In this document: piece by piece, positions 22,290-35,000 of the stretch
Layout of the letters: each line of letters begins with the position of its first letter
How positions within the stretch are numbered: the first letter of the stretch is position 1
Assembly: GCF_036898095.1 (NCBI RefSeq)
Contig: NC_090730.1
Location: forward strand, 21,152,344 to 21,216,343
From: Palaemon carinicauda
Taxonomy: Eukaryota; Arthropoda; Malacostraca; Decapoda; Palaemonidae
Direction of reading: 5' to 3'
Length of the DNA stretch: 64,000 bases
Position numbers and translations under genes: made by a program
Notes under the pieces: model-generated
Told to the model about the DNA's origin: nothing
What the model saw: the letters and a program-made list of their open reading frames with translations, nothing else
The model's database searches: none

Positions 22290-24008
22290 AAGGGTCAGTG
22301 TCGGAATGAGAATGCTTGCTAAGTTCAACATCCGCTTCTATTGGGCGATCAATAGTTTTCTGTTTAAAATCGCCTGTAGTCTGGGAAACAACATCCAACT
22401 GAAGTTGAGAGGTCGAGGTTGACTGGTGTGTGACACCATGAAAGGACTGACGCTCGGCGTCAGGGTCAACTCCCGTGTTCTGTCGCGTGGACGCCTAGCA
22501 TCCGCTTGCTGTTGACGGTGACGCTGACGCTCTATGCCGTCAAGAGGTAACTGGCGAGAGCCGTCGCGTGGATGGCTAGCGTCCACTTGCTGTTGACGCT
22601 GACGCTCCCTCGCATCATAAGTAGACTGCCAAGAGCCATCACGGTGACGCATTGCGCCCACTTGTCGCCGCCGCCGCCGTTTCGCATCGCCTTAGTTACC
22701 ACCCTGGTCTAGATGAACGTCAACGCTTTTGGCAGAAAAACGTTCAGAAGTTGATTTAAGTCTGGCAACAGCTCCCTGACACGACCCATCTAAATCAACC
22801 TGACATTGAGCACTGCGGCCGGGAGATCGCCTGTGCGATAACATGTCAGCGCCAGAGACAACAGGCCGCCTGTGCAACAATGGATCCAAAGACTGATGCC
22901 CAACCGCACTGCCAACGGCAGGTTGATAAGACCGCATCAACGACGAGAGCTGTTGTTTCATGCCCAAAAGCATAGACGACTTAGGATCGCCGGTATGCGA
23001 TACATTCAACTCCTTTTCTAAAGGGAGATCGTCTTCTATATCACTATCAAAACATTTCGCACTTTCGGGCGACGAAAGCCAGTCTGACGGAAGCGGCGGA
23101 ACATGAATAGCAACAGGCATAAGTTCAGAATCAGATTGTAACACATTGACATGTACAAGACCACGGACAGAGCGTTTTGCAGGCGTGCAAGTGTCAGGAG
23201 AATTAAAACGCTCAGGCGTATCCCAGGTACTACAGCCTGGTTGACACGTAGGTGATTCGCGTCATTGAACGACCGCGTGAGACTTCCTTTTGAGCGGTCT
23301 GGACGTGTGACACCAGGTCTCGCTAAACGAACCTTCATCGGGGGAAGGAGATAACGCACCAACCTCATCTTTTCTATGATGATGGTGAGAGACCTGTGTT
23401 ACGACAACAGGAACGCTCGAGGGGACGTCTGAACGATTGATTAAGCCTCTCGTTCCCTTTTGCCATCCGACATTACTTCTCCCATGGGTTCGGGAGCTTG
23501 AAGGAGGTAGTAGGCTGGGCGAATGACAGGATCGTGCAGATGTATCCTCCACAACACTAAACACATTCGAAACACTTTTCACATTTCCAGAGTCACGATT
23601 TTTCAGCATATTGATCTCGAGCAAAATCTGATTTTTATCCGCCGCTAAAGACTTAACTCTTTCACCGAGAGCCTGAATAACGGTAAACATATCCTTCATA
23701 GAAGGTTCCTTCAGTTGTTGATCTACCACTACGGGTGAAGGAAATGGATCAATGACATTAGGTAAGGAAAAATCAACAGAACGCGATGAACTGCGCCTAA
23801 CCCTGTTCCTCTCTATTCTTTTAATGTAGCATTCATATGTTACCCACTCGTTATCGGTTAATGAAATGCATTCATCACACCGATCCCCGAAAGAACATGA
23901 TTTTCCCCTACATTTAATACAAATACTCTGAGGGTCCACAGAAGCCTTAGGAAGTCGAATATGACAACCTTTAACACTCTTCCAAATTACAGGAGAGGGG
24001 TCGGCCAT
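22290..24008 (-). pseudogene. DIRS gag-like ORF1
   Basis: The start is taken at the ATG at 24008 (MADPSPVIWKSVKG); an in-frame ATG at 24110 lies upstream but adds a hydrophobic stretch that is probably not translated. The cysteine cluster CIKCRGKSCSFGDRCDEC (about residues 28-45 of this start) looks like a zinc-binding motif, followed by basic and Ser/Pro-rich sequence with a coiled-coil-like stretch (VIQALGERVKSLAADKNQIL). The frame is interrupted by TGA at 23262-23264 (context VVQ-stop-RESP) and TAA near 22692, but continues unshifted to about 22340. It therefore carries two nonsense changes and then a frameshift. Role by analogy: nucleocapsid-like packaging of element RNA. Confidence 0.7.
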
Positions 24009-24209
24009 ATTGAAAAAGTAAGAGAGAGACCGAAAACATAAAACAAAGGTTAAATTATTTAAGATTACCCCAAACAAAAAGATTTCAAGAGTAAATGAAA
24101 AAGAAATCAATTAAGCGAAATCCCAAACTCAAAAAACGTAGTACATCACCAAATAACGTCCAAAACAGTGTAAGTTAACAAGAGAATTTCCAATAGTACA
24201 GCCAGCAAT

Positions 24210-24386
24210 GGCGGGAGAAGATCTAAAGGGCTTGGTATAGTTCTACCTGTAGTACCACGAGGGCGCTAGTGTACACCTGGCATATCTGTGATAAGCCTCA
24301 AGATTTTGAATTTTCTGCCGGGCGTCTAGAGACTTTAGTCATTCTTATATAACCAGCGGGTAAGTTTTATATTTAAAACAGTAAAT
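24210..24386. repeat. DIRS right inverted terminal repeat
   Basis: Reverse complement of the left repeat: AGTACCACGAGGGCGCTAGT near 24250, CTGCCGGGCGTCTAGAGACT near 24316, ATATAACCAGCGGGTAAG (24347-24364). Confidence 0.85.
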
Positions 24387-24468
24387 TTAATCTTAAACTG
24401 GCCCATCAGAATATGCTTATGATTATCAATAATTCTTTATGATATTATACAAGTGATAAACTTAAATA

Positions 24469-24473
<5 letters not shown>

Positions 24474-24531
<58 letters not shown>

Positions 24532-24620
24532 GTGGTAAACCCCAACACTAGTTCAAAAAGCATGAAGTTATTCCCATCATTATTCTTTCTATCCCCAGCA
24601 GAGAAAATAGTCCTTAGTCC
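24474..24620 (-). repeat. (TTA)n tract with a diverged SINE/LINE tail fragment
   Basis: About 19 TTA repeats, then sequence resembling the tail shared with copies A-C (AACACTAGTTCAAAAAGCAT; CAGCAGAGAAAATAG). Divergence is high, so the link is tentative. Confidence 0.45.
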
Positions 24621-24624
24621 AAAA

Positions 24625-24855
24625 ACTTAAATCTTTCCAACTGAATCTGTACTTTATCCAATGATGTAGGCTTGTTCTTCTGCATCAAAGGATATTTACT
24701 CCTGAAAAAAAAATCCTTTTTCTCTCCATTTTCCATTGTCCAACAAATAAATCCTTCCGACGAGTCCGTAATTTATCCAATGATGAAGGCTTGTACTTTT
24801 GCATTAGAAGATATTTCCTCCTAAAAATTAAAAAAATTCCTTTTTCTCTCCATGT
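24625..24855. repeat. Two outlying monomers of the 122-bp satellite
   Basis: ACTGAATCTGTACTTTATCC, then AATGATGTAGGCTTG and TTTTTCTCTCCATTTTCCAT, repeated once about 120 bp later. Diverged from the main array and separated from it by 1.2 kb. Confidence 0.85.
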
Positions 24856-26055
24856 GGACTAAACTTTTGAGCATGTGGACAATTTTATGTTACCTTTAAG
24901 GTAGAAATGAATAGAAATTTCACAATACTTAATTTATTATCTAAAACAATTAAAATTTATAGTAATACATAGCTTTTATATTTAATCATTTTGAAATGAT
25001 TGAAAAATGTTGGTCGAGCTGGATAGGAACAATACATTCCAAGAGACAACTTCCCAGTGATAATGACAATCACTGAAGAGGTGACGCAGAGCCTCCCGAC
25101 TCCACTGCCGATTAGCCTCACCCTTAGCTATTCTGAAAACCGTAAATAAATGATTTGTAAATTTAATCGAAATATCAGTAAAATATGGGTAGAAAAGCCT
25201 TAGAAAAATTATACCCGGTATATAAAGCCAGACCGATGTCGAATGTAAAGTTGTGAAGTGAAAAAGGGCCTTTACAAAACTAAACTATCTAACACTGCAA
25301 TATCTCCGGACAACATATTAATAAACGAAGGGCAATATTGTTATGGTAGGCGAGAAATACAGGTTAATCCAAATTGTTACCGTGATTCTTAAACCAAATA
25401 TAAGTTTAAAATTTATAACCCTTAGAATATAAAAAATACCGGACTGATTTCTGGACTTAACCAAGTTAAGCATGGCAATTCACCTTTAATATTTAAGACC
25501 CCAATTTAGGTAAGGACTTTATTTTTGGTAGGTCGAGAGCAAAATGGAAACCTTAAGCAAAATTGTTACTTAAGTAGATGTGTCTTAAATCACCAGATAA
25601 ATACCGCATCTCATATTGAGGACATACCTCAAGCACATCCATTCCAGCGAATATTGCGAAGAAAGCCATGTATGATGATAACAAGCGATTCATTGAAGTC
25701 AGTTGATGATTTCCAGAAAGGAGCTGTCCCCGGACCATGGTACACTTATGTCCTCATTGTTTCCTGTCGTCCAAACCAACACGATGACGAAAAGGCCTGA
25801 GGACATATATACCCCCAATATAATTCGAGGAGAGTAAAAAGCTCTTCATCTTCTCCAGTAGGCAGCAGTACGATTGTTCGAAACAAACAAGTGGTTTTCC
25901 CACTATAAACAGAGGCAAACATGTCACCTAAACAGGTGGGTATTTACATAATTAACAATATAATTAGACATGGGAAAATGTTAAAGAAACTTAGTTTAAA
26001 AATTCCAAATATCAGATTTTTAACCTGAAACCCTGAGATGCTAAATCAAAAGATA
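24856..26055. other. Unassigned sequence between satellite blocks
   Basis: No repeat structure or recognised gene. A 91-codon plus frame at 25525-25800 shows no domain I know and no supporting signals. Confidence 0.4.
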
Positions 26056-29000
26056 CTTTTTTTAACACCATCTTCCATTGGCCAACCACTTGATCTTTCC
26101 AACTGAGTCCAAAATTTATCCAATGATGCAGGCTTGTAATTTTGCATCAAGGAATATTTCCGTCTCAAAAAAAATTTCCTTTTTCTCTCCATCTTCCATT
26201 GTCAAACCACTCGACCCTTCCAACTGAGTCCGTACTTTATCCAATGATGCAGGCTTGTACCTTTGCATCAAGGACTATTTCCGTCTTAAAAAAAAAGTTC
26301 ATTTTTCACTCCGTCTTCCACTGTCCAACCACTTGATCCTTCCAACTGAGTTTGTACTTTATCCAATGATGCAGGCTTGTACTTTTGTATCAAGGAATAT
26401 TTCCGTCTCAAAAAAAATTTCCTTTTTCTCCCCATCTTCCACTGTCCAACCACTCAATCCTTCTAACCGAGTCCGTACTTTATCCAATGATGCAGGTTTG
26501 TACTTTTGCATCAAGGACTATTTCCGTCTTAAAAAAAATTTCCTTTTTCTCCCCATCTTCCACTGTCCAACCACTCGATCCTTCTAACTGAGTCCGTACT
26601 TTATCCAATGATGCAGGCTTGTACTTTTGCATCAAGGACTATTTCCATCTCAAAAAAATATTTCCTTTTTCTCTCCATCTCCCATTGACCAACCACTCGA
26701 TCCTTCCAACTGAGTCTGTACTTTATCCAATGATGCAGGCTTGTACTTTTGCATCAAGGATTATTTCCATCTCAAAAAAATATTTCCTTTTTCTCTCCAT
26801 CTCCCATTGACCAACCACTCGATCCTTCCAACTGAGTCCGTACTTTATCCAATGATGCAGGCTTGTACTTTTGCATCAAGGACTATTTCTTCTGTCTTAA
26901 AAAAAAATTCCTTTTTCTCCCCATCTTCCACTGTCCAACCACTCAATCCTTCCAACTGAGTCTGTACTTTATCCAATGATGCAGGCTTGTACTTTTGCAT
27001 CAAGGACTATTTCCGTCTTTAAAAAAATTTCTTTTTTCTCCCCATCTTCCACTGTCCAACCACTTGATCCTTCCAACTGAGTCCGTACTTTATCCAATGA
27101 TGCAGGCTTGTACTTTTGCATCAAGGACTATTTCCGTCTTAAAAAAATTTCTTTTTTCTCCCCATCTTCCACTGTCCAACCACTTGATCCTTCCAACTGA
27201 GTCCGTACTTTATCCAATGATGCAGGCTTGTACTTTTGCATCAAGGATTATTTCCGTCTCAAAAAAATATTTCCTTTTTCTCTCCATCTCCATTGACCAA
27301 CCACTCGATCCTTCCAACTGAGTCCGTACTTTATCCAATGATGCAGGCTTGTACTTTTGCATCAAGGATTATTTCCGTCTCAAAAAAATTTCCTTTTTCT
27401 CTCCATCTCCCATTGACCAACCACTCGATCCTTCCAACTGAGTCCGTACTTTATCCAATGATGCAGGCTTGTACTTTTGCATCAAGGATTATTTCCGTCT
27501 CAAAAAAATATTTCCTTTTTCTCTCCATCTCCATTGACCAACCACTCGATCCTTCCAACTGAGTCTGTACTTTATCCAATGATGCAGGCTTGTACTTTTG
27601 CATCAAGGATTATTTCCGTCTCAAAAAAATATTTCCTTTTTCTCTCCATCTCCCATTGACCAACCACTCGATCCTTCCAACTGAGTCTGTACTTTATCCA
27701 ATGATGCAGGCTTGTACTTTTGCATCAAGGATTATTTCCGTCTCAAAAAAATATTTCCTTTTTCTCTCCATCTCCCATTGACCAACCACTCGATCCTTCC
27801 AACTGAGTCTGTACTTTATCCAATGATGCAGGCTTGTACTTTTGCATCAAGGATTATTTCCGTCTCAAAAAAATATTTCCTTTTTCTCTCCATCTCCCAT
27901 TGACCAACCACTCGATCCTTCCAACTGAGTCTGTACTTTATCCAATGATGCAGGCTTGTACTTTTGCATCAAGGATTATTTCCGTCTCAAAAAAATATTT
28001 CCTTTTTCTCTCCATCTCCCATTGACCAACCACTCGATCCTTCCAACTGAGTCTGTACTTTATCCAATGATGCAGGCTTGTACTTTTGCATCAAGGATTA
28101 TTTCCGTCTCAAAAAAATATTTCCTTTTTCTCTCCATCTCCCATTGACCAACCACTCGATCCTTCCAACTGAGTCTGTACTTTATCCAATGATGCAGGCT
28201 TGTACTTTTGCATCAAGGATTATTTCCGTCTCAAAAAAATATTTCCTTTTTCTCTCCATCTCCCATTGACCAACCACTCGATCCTTCCAACTGAGTCTGT
28301 ACTTTATCCAATGATGCAGGCTTGTACTTTTGCATCAAGGATTATTTCCGTCTCAAAAAAATATTTCCTTTTTCTCTCCATCTCCATTGACCAACCACTC
28401 GATCCTTCCAACTGAGTCTGTACTTTATCCAATGATGCAGGCTTGTACTTTTGCATCAAGGATTATTTCCGTCTCAAAAAAATATTTCCTTTTTCTCTCC
28501 ATCTCCATTGACCAACCACTCGATCCTTCCAACTGAGTCTGTACTTTATCCAATGATGCAGGCTTGTACTTTTGCATCAAGGACTATTTCCGTCTCAAAA
28601 AAATATTTCCTTTTTCTCTCCATCTCCCATTGACCAACCACTCGATCCTTCCAACTGAGTCTGTACTTTATCCAATGATGCAGGCTTGTACTTTTGCATC
28701 AAGGATTATTTCCGTCTCAAAAAAATATTTCCTTTTTCTCTCCATCTCCCATTGACCAACCACTCGATCCTTCCAACTGAGTCTGTACTTTATCCAATGA
28801 TGCAGGCTTGTACTTTTGCATCAAGGATTATTTCCGTCTCAAAAAAATATTTCCTTTTTCTCTCCATCTCCCATTGACCAACCACTCGATCCTTCCAACT
28901 GAGTCTGTACTTTATCCAATGATGCAGGCTTGTACTTTTGCATCAAGGATTATTTCCGTCTCAAAAAAATATTTCCTTTTTCTCTCCATCTCCCATTGAC

Positions 29001-32000
29001 CAACCACTCGATCCTTCCAACTGAGTCTGTACTTTATCCAATGATGCAGGCTTGTACTTTTGCATCAAGGATTATTTCCGTCTCAAAAAAATATTTCCTT
29101 TTTCTCTCCATCTCCCATTGACCAACCACTCGATCCTTCCAACTGAGTTGTACTTTATCCAATGATGCAGGCTTGTACTTTTGCATCAAGGATTATTTCC
29201 GTCTCAAAAAAATATTTCCTTTTTCTCTCCATCTCCCATTGATCCAACCACTCGATCCTTCCAACTGAGTCTGTACTTTATCCAATGATGCAGGCTTGTA
29301 CTTTTGCATCAAGGACTATTTCCGTCTCAAAAAAATATTTCCTTTTTCTCTCCATCTTCCACTGTCCAACCACTCGATCCTTCCAACTGAGTTTGTACTT
29401 TATCCAATGATGCAGGCTTGTACTTTTGCATCAAGGACTATTTCCGTCTCAAAAAAATTTCCTTTTTCTCTCCATCTTCCACTGTCCAACCACTCGATCC
29501 TTCCAACTGAGTCTGTACTTTATCCAATGATGCAGGCTTGTACTTTTGCATCAAGGACTATTTCCGTCTCAAAAAATATTTCCTTTTTCTCTCCATCTTC
29601 CACTGTCCAACCACTCGATCCTTCCAACTGAGTCGTACTTTATCCAATGATGCAGGCTTGTACTTTTGCATCAAGGACTATTTCCGTCTCAAAAAATATT
29701 TCCTTTTTCTCTCCATCTTCCACTGTCCAACCACTCGATCCTTCCAACTGAGTTTGTACTTTATCCAATGATGCAGGCTTGTACTTTTGCATCAAGGACT
29801 ATTTCCGTCTCAAAAAATATTTCCTTTTTCTCTCCATCTTCCACTGTCCAACCACTCGATCCTTCCAACTGAGTCCGTACTTTATCCAATGATGCAGGCT
29901 TGTACTTTTGCATCAAGGACTATTTCCGTCTCAAAAAAATATTTCCTTTTTCTCTCCATCTTCCACTGTCCAACCACTGATCCTTCCAACTGAGTTTGTA
30001 CTTTATCCAATGATGCAGGCTTGTACTTTTGCATCAAGGACTATTTCCGTCTCAAAAAAATATTTCCTTTTTCTCTCCATCTTCCACTGTCCAACCACTC
30101 GATCCTTCCAACTGAGTTTGTACTTTATCCAATGATGCAGGCTTGTACTTTTGCATCAAGGACTATTTCCGTCTTAAAAAAATTTCCTTTTTCTCTCCAT
30201 CTTCCACTGTCCAACCACTCGATCCTTCCAACTGAGTTTGTACTTTATCCAATGATGCAGGCTTGTACTTTTGCATCAAGGACTATTTCCGTCTCAAAAA
30301 AATATTTCCTTTTTCTCTCCATCTTCCACTGTCCAACCACTCGATCCTTCCAACTGAGTTTGTACTTTATCCAATGATGCAGGCTTGTACTTTTGCATCA
30401 AGGACTATTTCCGTCTCAAAAAAATATTTCCTTTTTCTCTCCATCTCCCATTGACCAACCACTCGATCCTTCCAACTGAGTTTGTACTTTATCCAATGAT
30501 GCAGGCTTGTACTTTTGCATCAAGGACTATTTCCGTCTCAAAAAATATTTCCTTTTTCTCTCCATCTCCCATTGACCAACCACGTGATCCTTCCAACTGA
30601 GTTTGTACTTTATCCAATGATGCAGGCTTGTACTTTTGCATCAAGGACTATTTCCGTCTCAAAAAAATATTTCCTTTTTCTCTCCATCTCCCATTGACCA
30701 ACCACGTCGATCCTTCCAACTGAGTTTGTACTTTATCCAATGATGCAGGCTTGTACTTTTGCATCAAGGACTATTTCCGTCTCAAAAAAATATTTCCTTT
30801 TTCTCTCCATCTCCCATTGACCAACCACGCGATCCTTCCAACTGAGTTTGTACTTTATCCAATGATGCAGGCTTGTACTTTTGCATCAAGGACTATTTCC
30901 GTCTCAAAAAAATATTTCCTTTTTCTCTCCATCTCCCATTGACCAACCACGCGATCCTTCCAACTGAGTTTGTACTTTATCCAATGATGCAGGCTTGTAC
31001 TTTTGCATCAAGGACTATTTCCGTCTCAAAAAAGTATTTCCTTTTTCTCTCCATCTCCCATTGACCAACCACGCGATCCTTCCAACTGAGTTTGTACTTT
31101 ATCCAATGATGCAGGCTTGTACTTTTGCATCAAGGACTATTTCCGTCTCAAAAAAATATTTCCTTTTTCTCTCCATCTCCCATTGACCAACCACTCGATC
31201 CTTCCAACTGAGTTTGTACTTTATCCAATGATGCAGGCTTGTACTTTTGCATCAAGGATTATTTCCGTCCAAAAAATATTTCCTTTTTCTCTCCATCTCC
31301 CATTGACCAACCACTCGATCCTTCCAACTGAGTTTGTACTTTATCCAATGATGCAGGCTTGTACTTTTGCATCAAGGATTATTTCCGTCCCAAAAAATAT
31401 TTCCTTTTTCTCTCCATCTCCCATTGACCAACCACTCGATCCTTCCAACTGAGTTTGTACTTTATCCAATGATGCAGGCTTGTACTTTTGCATCAAGGAT
31501 TATTTCCGTCCCAAAAAATATTTCCTTTTTCTCTCCATCTCCCATTGACCAACCACTCGACCCTTCCAACTGAGTCCGTACTTTATCCAATGATGCAGGC
31601 TTGTACTTTTGCATCAAGGATTATTTCCGTCCCAAAAAATATTTCCTTTTTCTCTCCATCTCCCATTGACCAACCACTCGACCCTTCCAACTGAGTCCGT
31701 ACTTTATCCAATGATGCAGGCTTCTACTTTTGCATCAAGGATTATTTCCGTCCCAAAAAAATATTTCCTTTTTCTCTCCATCTCCCATTGACCAACCACT
31801 CGACCCTTCCAACTGAGTTCGTACTTTATCCAATGATGCAGGCTTCTACTTTTGCATCAAGGATTATTTCCGTCCCAAAAAAATATTTCCTTTTTCTCTC
31901 CATCTCCCATTGACCAACCACTCGACCCTTCCAACTGAGTTCGTACTTTATCCAATGATGCAGGCTTGTACTTTTGCATCAAGGATTATTTCCGTCCCAA

Positions 32001-35000
32001 AAAAAATTTCCTTTTTCTCTCCATCTCCCATTGACCAACCACTCGATCCTTCCAACTGAGTTCGTACTTTATCCAATGATGCAGGCTTTACTTTTGCATC
32101 AAGGATTATTTCCGTCCAAAAAAATATTTCCTTTTTCTCTCCATCTCCCATTGACCAACCACTCGATCCTTCCAACTGAGTTCGTACTTTATCCAATGAT
32201 GCAGGCTTACTTTTGCATCAAGGATTATTTCCGTCTCAAAAAAAATTTCCTTTTTCTCTCCATCTCCCATTGACCAACCACTCGATCCTTCCAACTGAGT
32301 CGTACTTTATCCAATGATGCAGGCTTGTACTTTTGCATCAAGGATTATTTCCGTCTCAAAAAAGTATTTCCTTTTTCTCTCCATCTCCCATTGACCAACC
32401 ACTCGATCCTTCCAACTGAGTCGTACTTTATCCAATGATGCAGGCTTGTACTTTTGCATCAAGGATTATTTCCGTCTCAAAAAATATTTCCTTTTTCTCT
32501 CCATCTCCCATTGACCAACCACTCGATCCTTCCAACTGAGTCGTACTTTATCCAATGATGCAGGCTTGTACTTTTGCATCAAGGATTATTTCCGTCCCAA
32601 AAAATATTTTCCTTTTTCTCTCCATCTCCCATTGACCAACCACTCGACCCTTCCAACTGAGTTCGTACTTTATCCAATGATGCAGGCTTGTACTTTTGCA
32701 TCAAGGATTATTTCCGTCCCAAAAAATATTTCCTTTTTCTCTCCATCTCCCATTGACCAACCACTCGACCCTTCCAACTGAGTTCGTACTTTATCCAATG
32801 ATGCAGGCTTGTACTTTTGCATCAAGGATTATTTCCGTCCCAAAAAATATTTCCTTTTTCTCTCCATCTCCCATTGACCAACCACTCGATCCTTCCAACT
32901 GAGTTCGTACTTTATCCAATGATGCAGGCTTGTACTTTTGCATCAAGGATTATTTCCGTCCCAAAAAAATATTTCCTTTTTCTCTCCATCTCCCATTGAC
33001 CAACCACTCGACCCTTCCAACTGAGTTCGTACTTTATCCAATGATGCAGGCTTGTACTTTTGCATCAAGGATTATTTCCGTCCCAAAAAAATATTTCCTT
33101 TTTCTCTCCATCTCCCATTGACCAACCACTCGACCCTTCCAACTGAGTTCGTACTTTATCCAATGATGCAGGCTTGTACTTTTGCATCAAGGATTATTTC
33201 CGTCCCAAAAAAATATTTCCTTTTTCTCTCCATCTCCCATTGACCAACCACTCGACCCTTCCAACTGAGTTCGTACTTTATCCAATGATGCAGGCTGTAC
33301 TTTTGCATCAAGGATTATTTCCGTCCCAAAAAAATATTTCCTTTTTCTCTCCATCTCCCATTGACCAACCACTCGACCCTTCCAACTGAGTTCGTACTTT
33401 ATCCAATGATGCAGGCTTTACTTTTGCATCAAGGATTATTTCCGTCCCAAAAAAATATTTCCTTTTTCTCTCCATCTCCCATTGACCAACCACTCGACCC
33501 TTCCAACTGAGTTCGTACTTTATCCAATGATGCAGGCTTGTACTTTTGCATCAAGGATTATTTCCGTCCCAAAAAAATATTTCCTTTTTCTCTCCATCTC
33601 CCATTGACCAACCACTCGACCCTTCCAACTGAGTTCGTACTTTATCCAATGATGCAGGCTTGTACTTTTGCATCAAGGATTATTTCCGTCCCAAAAAAAT
33701 ATTTCCTTTTTCTCTCCATCTCCCATTGACCAACCACTCGACCCTTCCAACTGAGTTCGTACTTTATCCAATGATGCAGGCTTGTACTTTTGCATCAAGG
33801 ATTATTTCCGTCCCAAAAAAATATTTCCTTTTTCTCTCCATCTCCCATTGACCAACCACTCGACCCTTCCAACTGAGTTCGTACTTTATCCAATGATGCA
33901 GGCTTGTACTTTTGCATCAAGGATTATTTCCGTCCCAAAAAAATATTTCCTTTTTCTCTCCATCTCCCATTGACCAACCACTCGACCCTTCCAACTGAGT
34001 TCGTACTTTATCCAATGATGCAGGCTTGTACTTTTGCATCAAGGATTATTTCCGTCCCAAAAAAATATTTCCTTTTTCTCTCCATCTCCCATTGACCAAC
34101 CACTCGACCCTTCCAACTGAGTTCGTACTTTATCCAATGATGCAGGCTTGTACTTTTGCATCAAGGATTATTTCCGTCCCAAAAAAATATTTCCTTTTTC
34201 TCTCCATCTCCCATTGACCAACCACTCGACCCTTCCAACTGAGTTCGTACTTTATCCAATGATGCAGGCTTGTACTTTTGCATCAAGGATTATTTCCGTC
34301 CCAAAAAAATATTTCCTTTTTCTCTCCATCTCCCATTGACCAACCACTCGACCCTTCCAACTGAGTTCGTACTTTATCCAATGATGCAGGCTTGTACTTT
34401 TGCATCAAGGATTATTTCCGTCCCAAAAAATATTTCCTTTTTCTCTCCATCTACCATTGACCAACCACTCGACCCTTCCAACTGAGTTCGTACTTTATCC
34501 AATGATGCAGGCTTGTACTTTTGCATCAAGGATTATTTCCGTCCCAAAAAAATATTTCCTTTTTCTCTCCATCTCCCATTGACCAACCACTCGACCCTTC
34601 CAACTGAGTTTGTACTTTATCCAATGATGCAGGCTTGTACTTTTGCATCAAGGATTATTTCCGTCCCAAAAAAATATTTCCTTTTTCTCTCCATCTCCCA
34701 TTGACCAACCACTCGATCCCTTCCAACTGAGTTTGTACTTTATCCAATGATGCAGGCTTGTACTTTTGCATCAAGGATTATTTCCGTCCCAAAAAAATAT
34801 TTCCTTTTTCTCTCCATCTCCCATTGACCAACCACTCGACCTTCCAACTGAGTTTGTACTTTATCCAATGATGCAGGCTTGTACTTTTGCATCAAGGACT
34901 ATTTCCGTCTCAAAAAAATATTTCCTTTTTCTCTCCATCTCCCATTGACCAACCACTCGATCCTTCCAACTGAGTTTGTACTTTATCCAATGATGCAGGC

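Larger units (their letters stand above)
16987..24386 (-). mobile_element. DIRS1-like retrotransposon, near full length, degenerate
   Basis: A 7.4-kb tyrosine-recombinase retrotransposon read on the minus strand. Order: right (5') inverted terminal repeat, gag-like ORF1, RT, RNase H, tyrosine recombinase, internal complementary region, left (3') inverted terminal repeat. DIRS elements copy through RNA and integrate by site-specific recombination, without target duplications. DIRS1-like elements are known to be widespread in Decapoda. Coding parts are scattered over all three frames with stops, so this copy cannot act alone. A SINE-like repeat (21052-21709) is inserted in it. Confidence 0.88.

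Noticed and set aside
25525..25800. 91-codon plus frame
   Set aside because: No recognisable domain, no splice or promoter support; length is within chance expectation.
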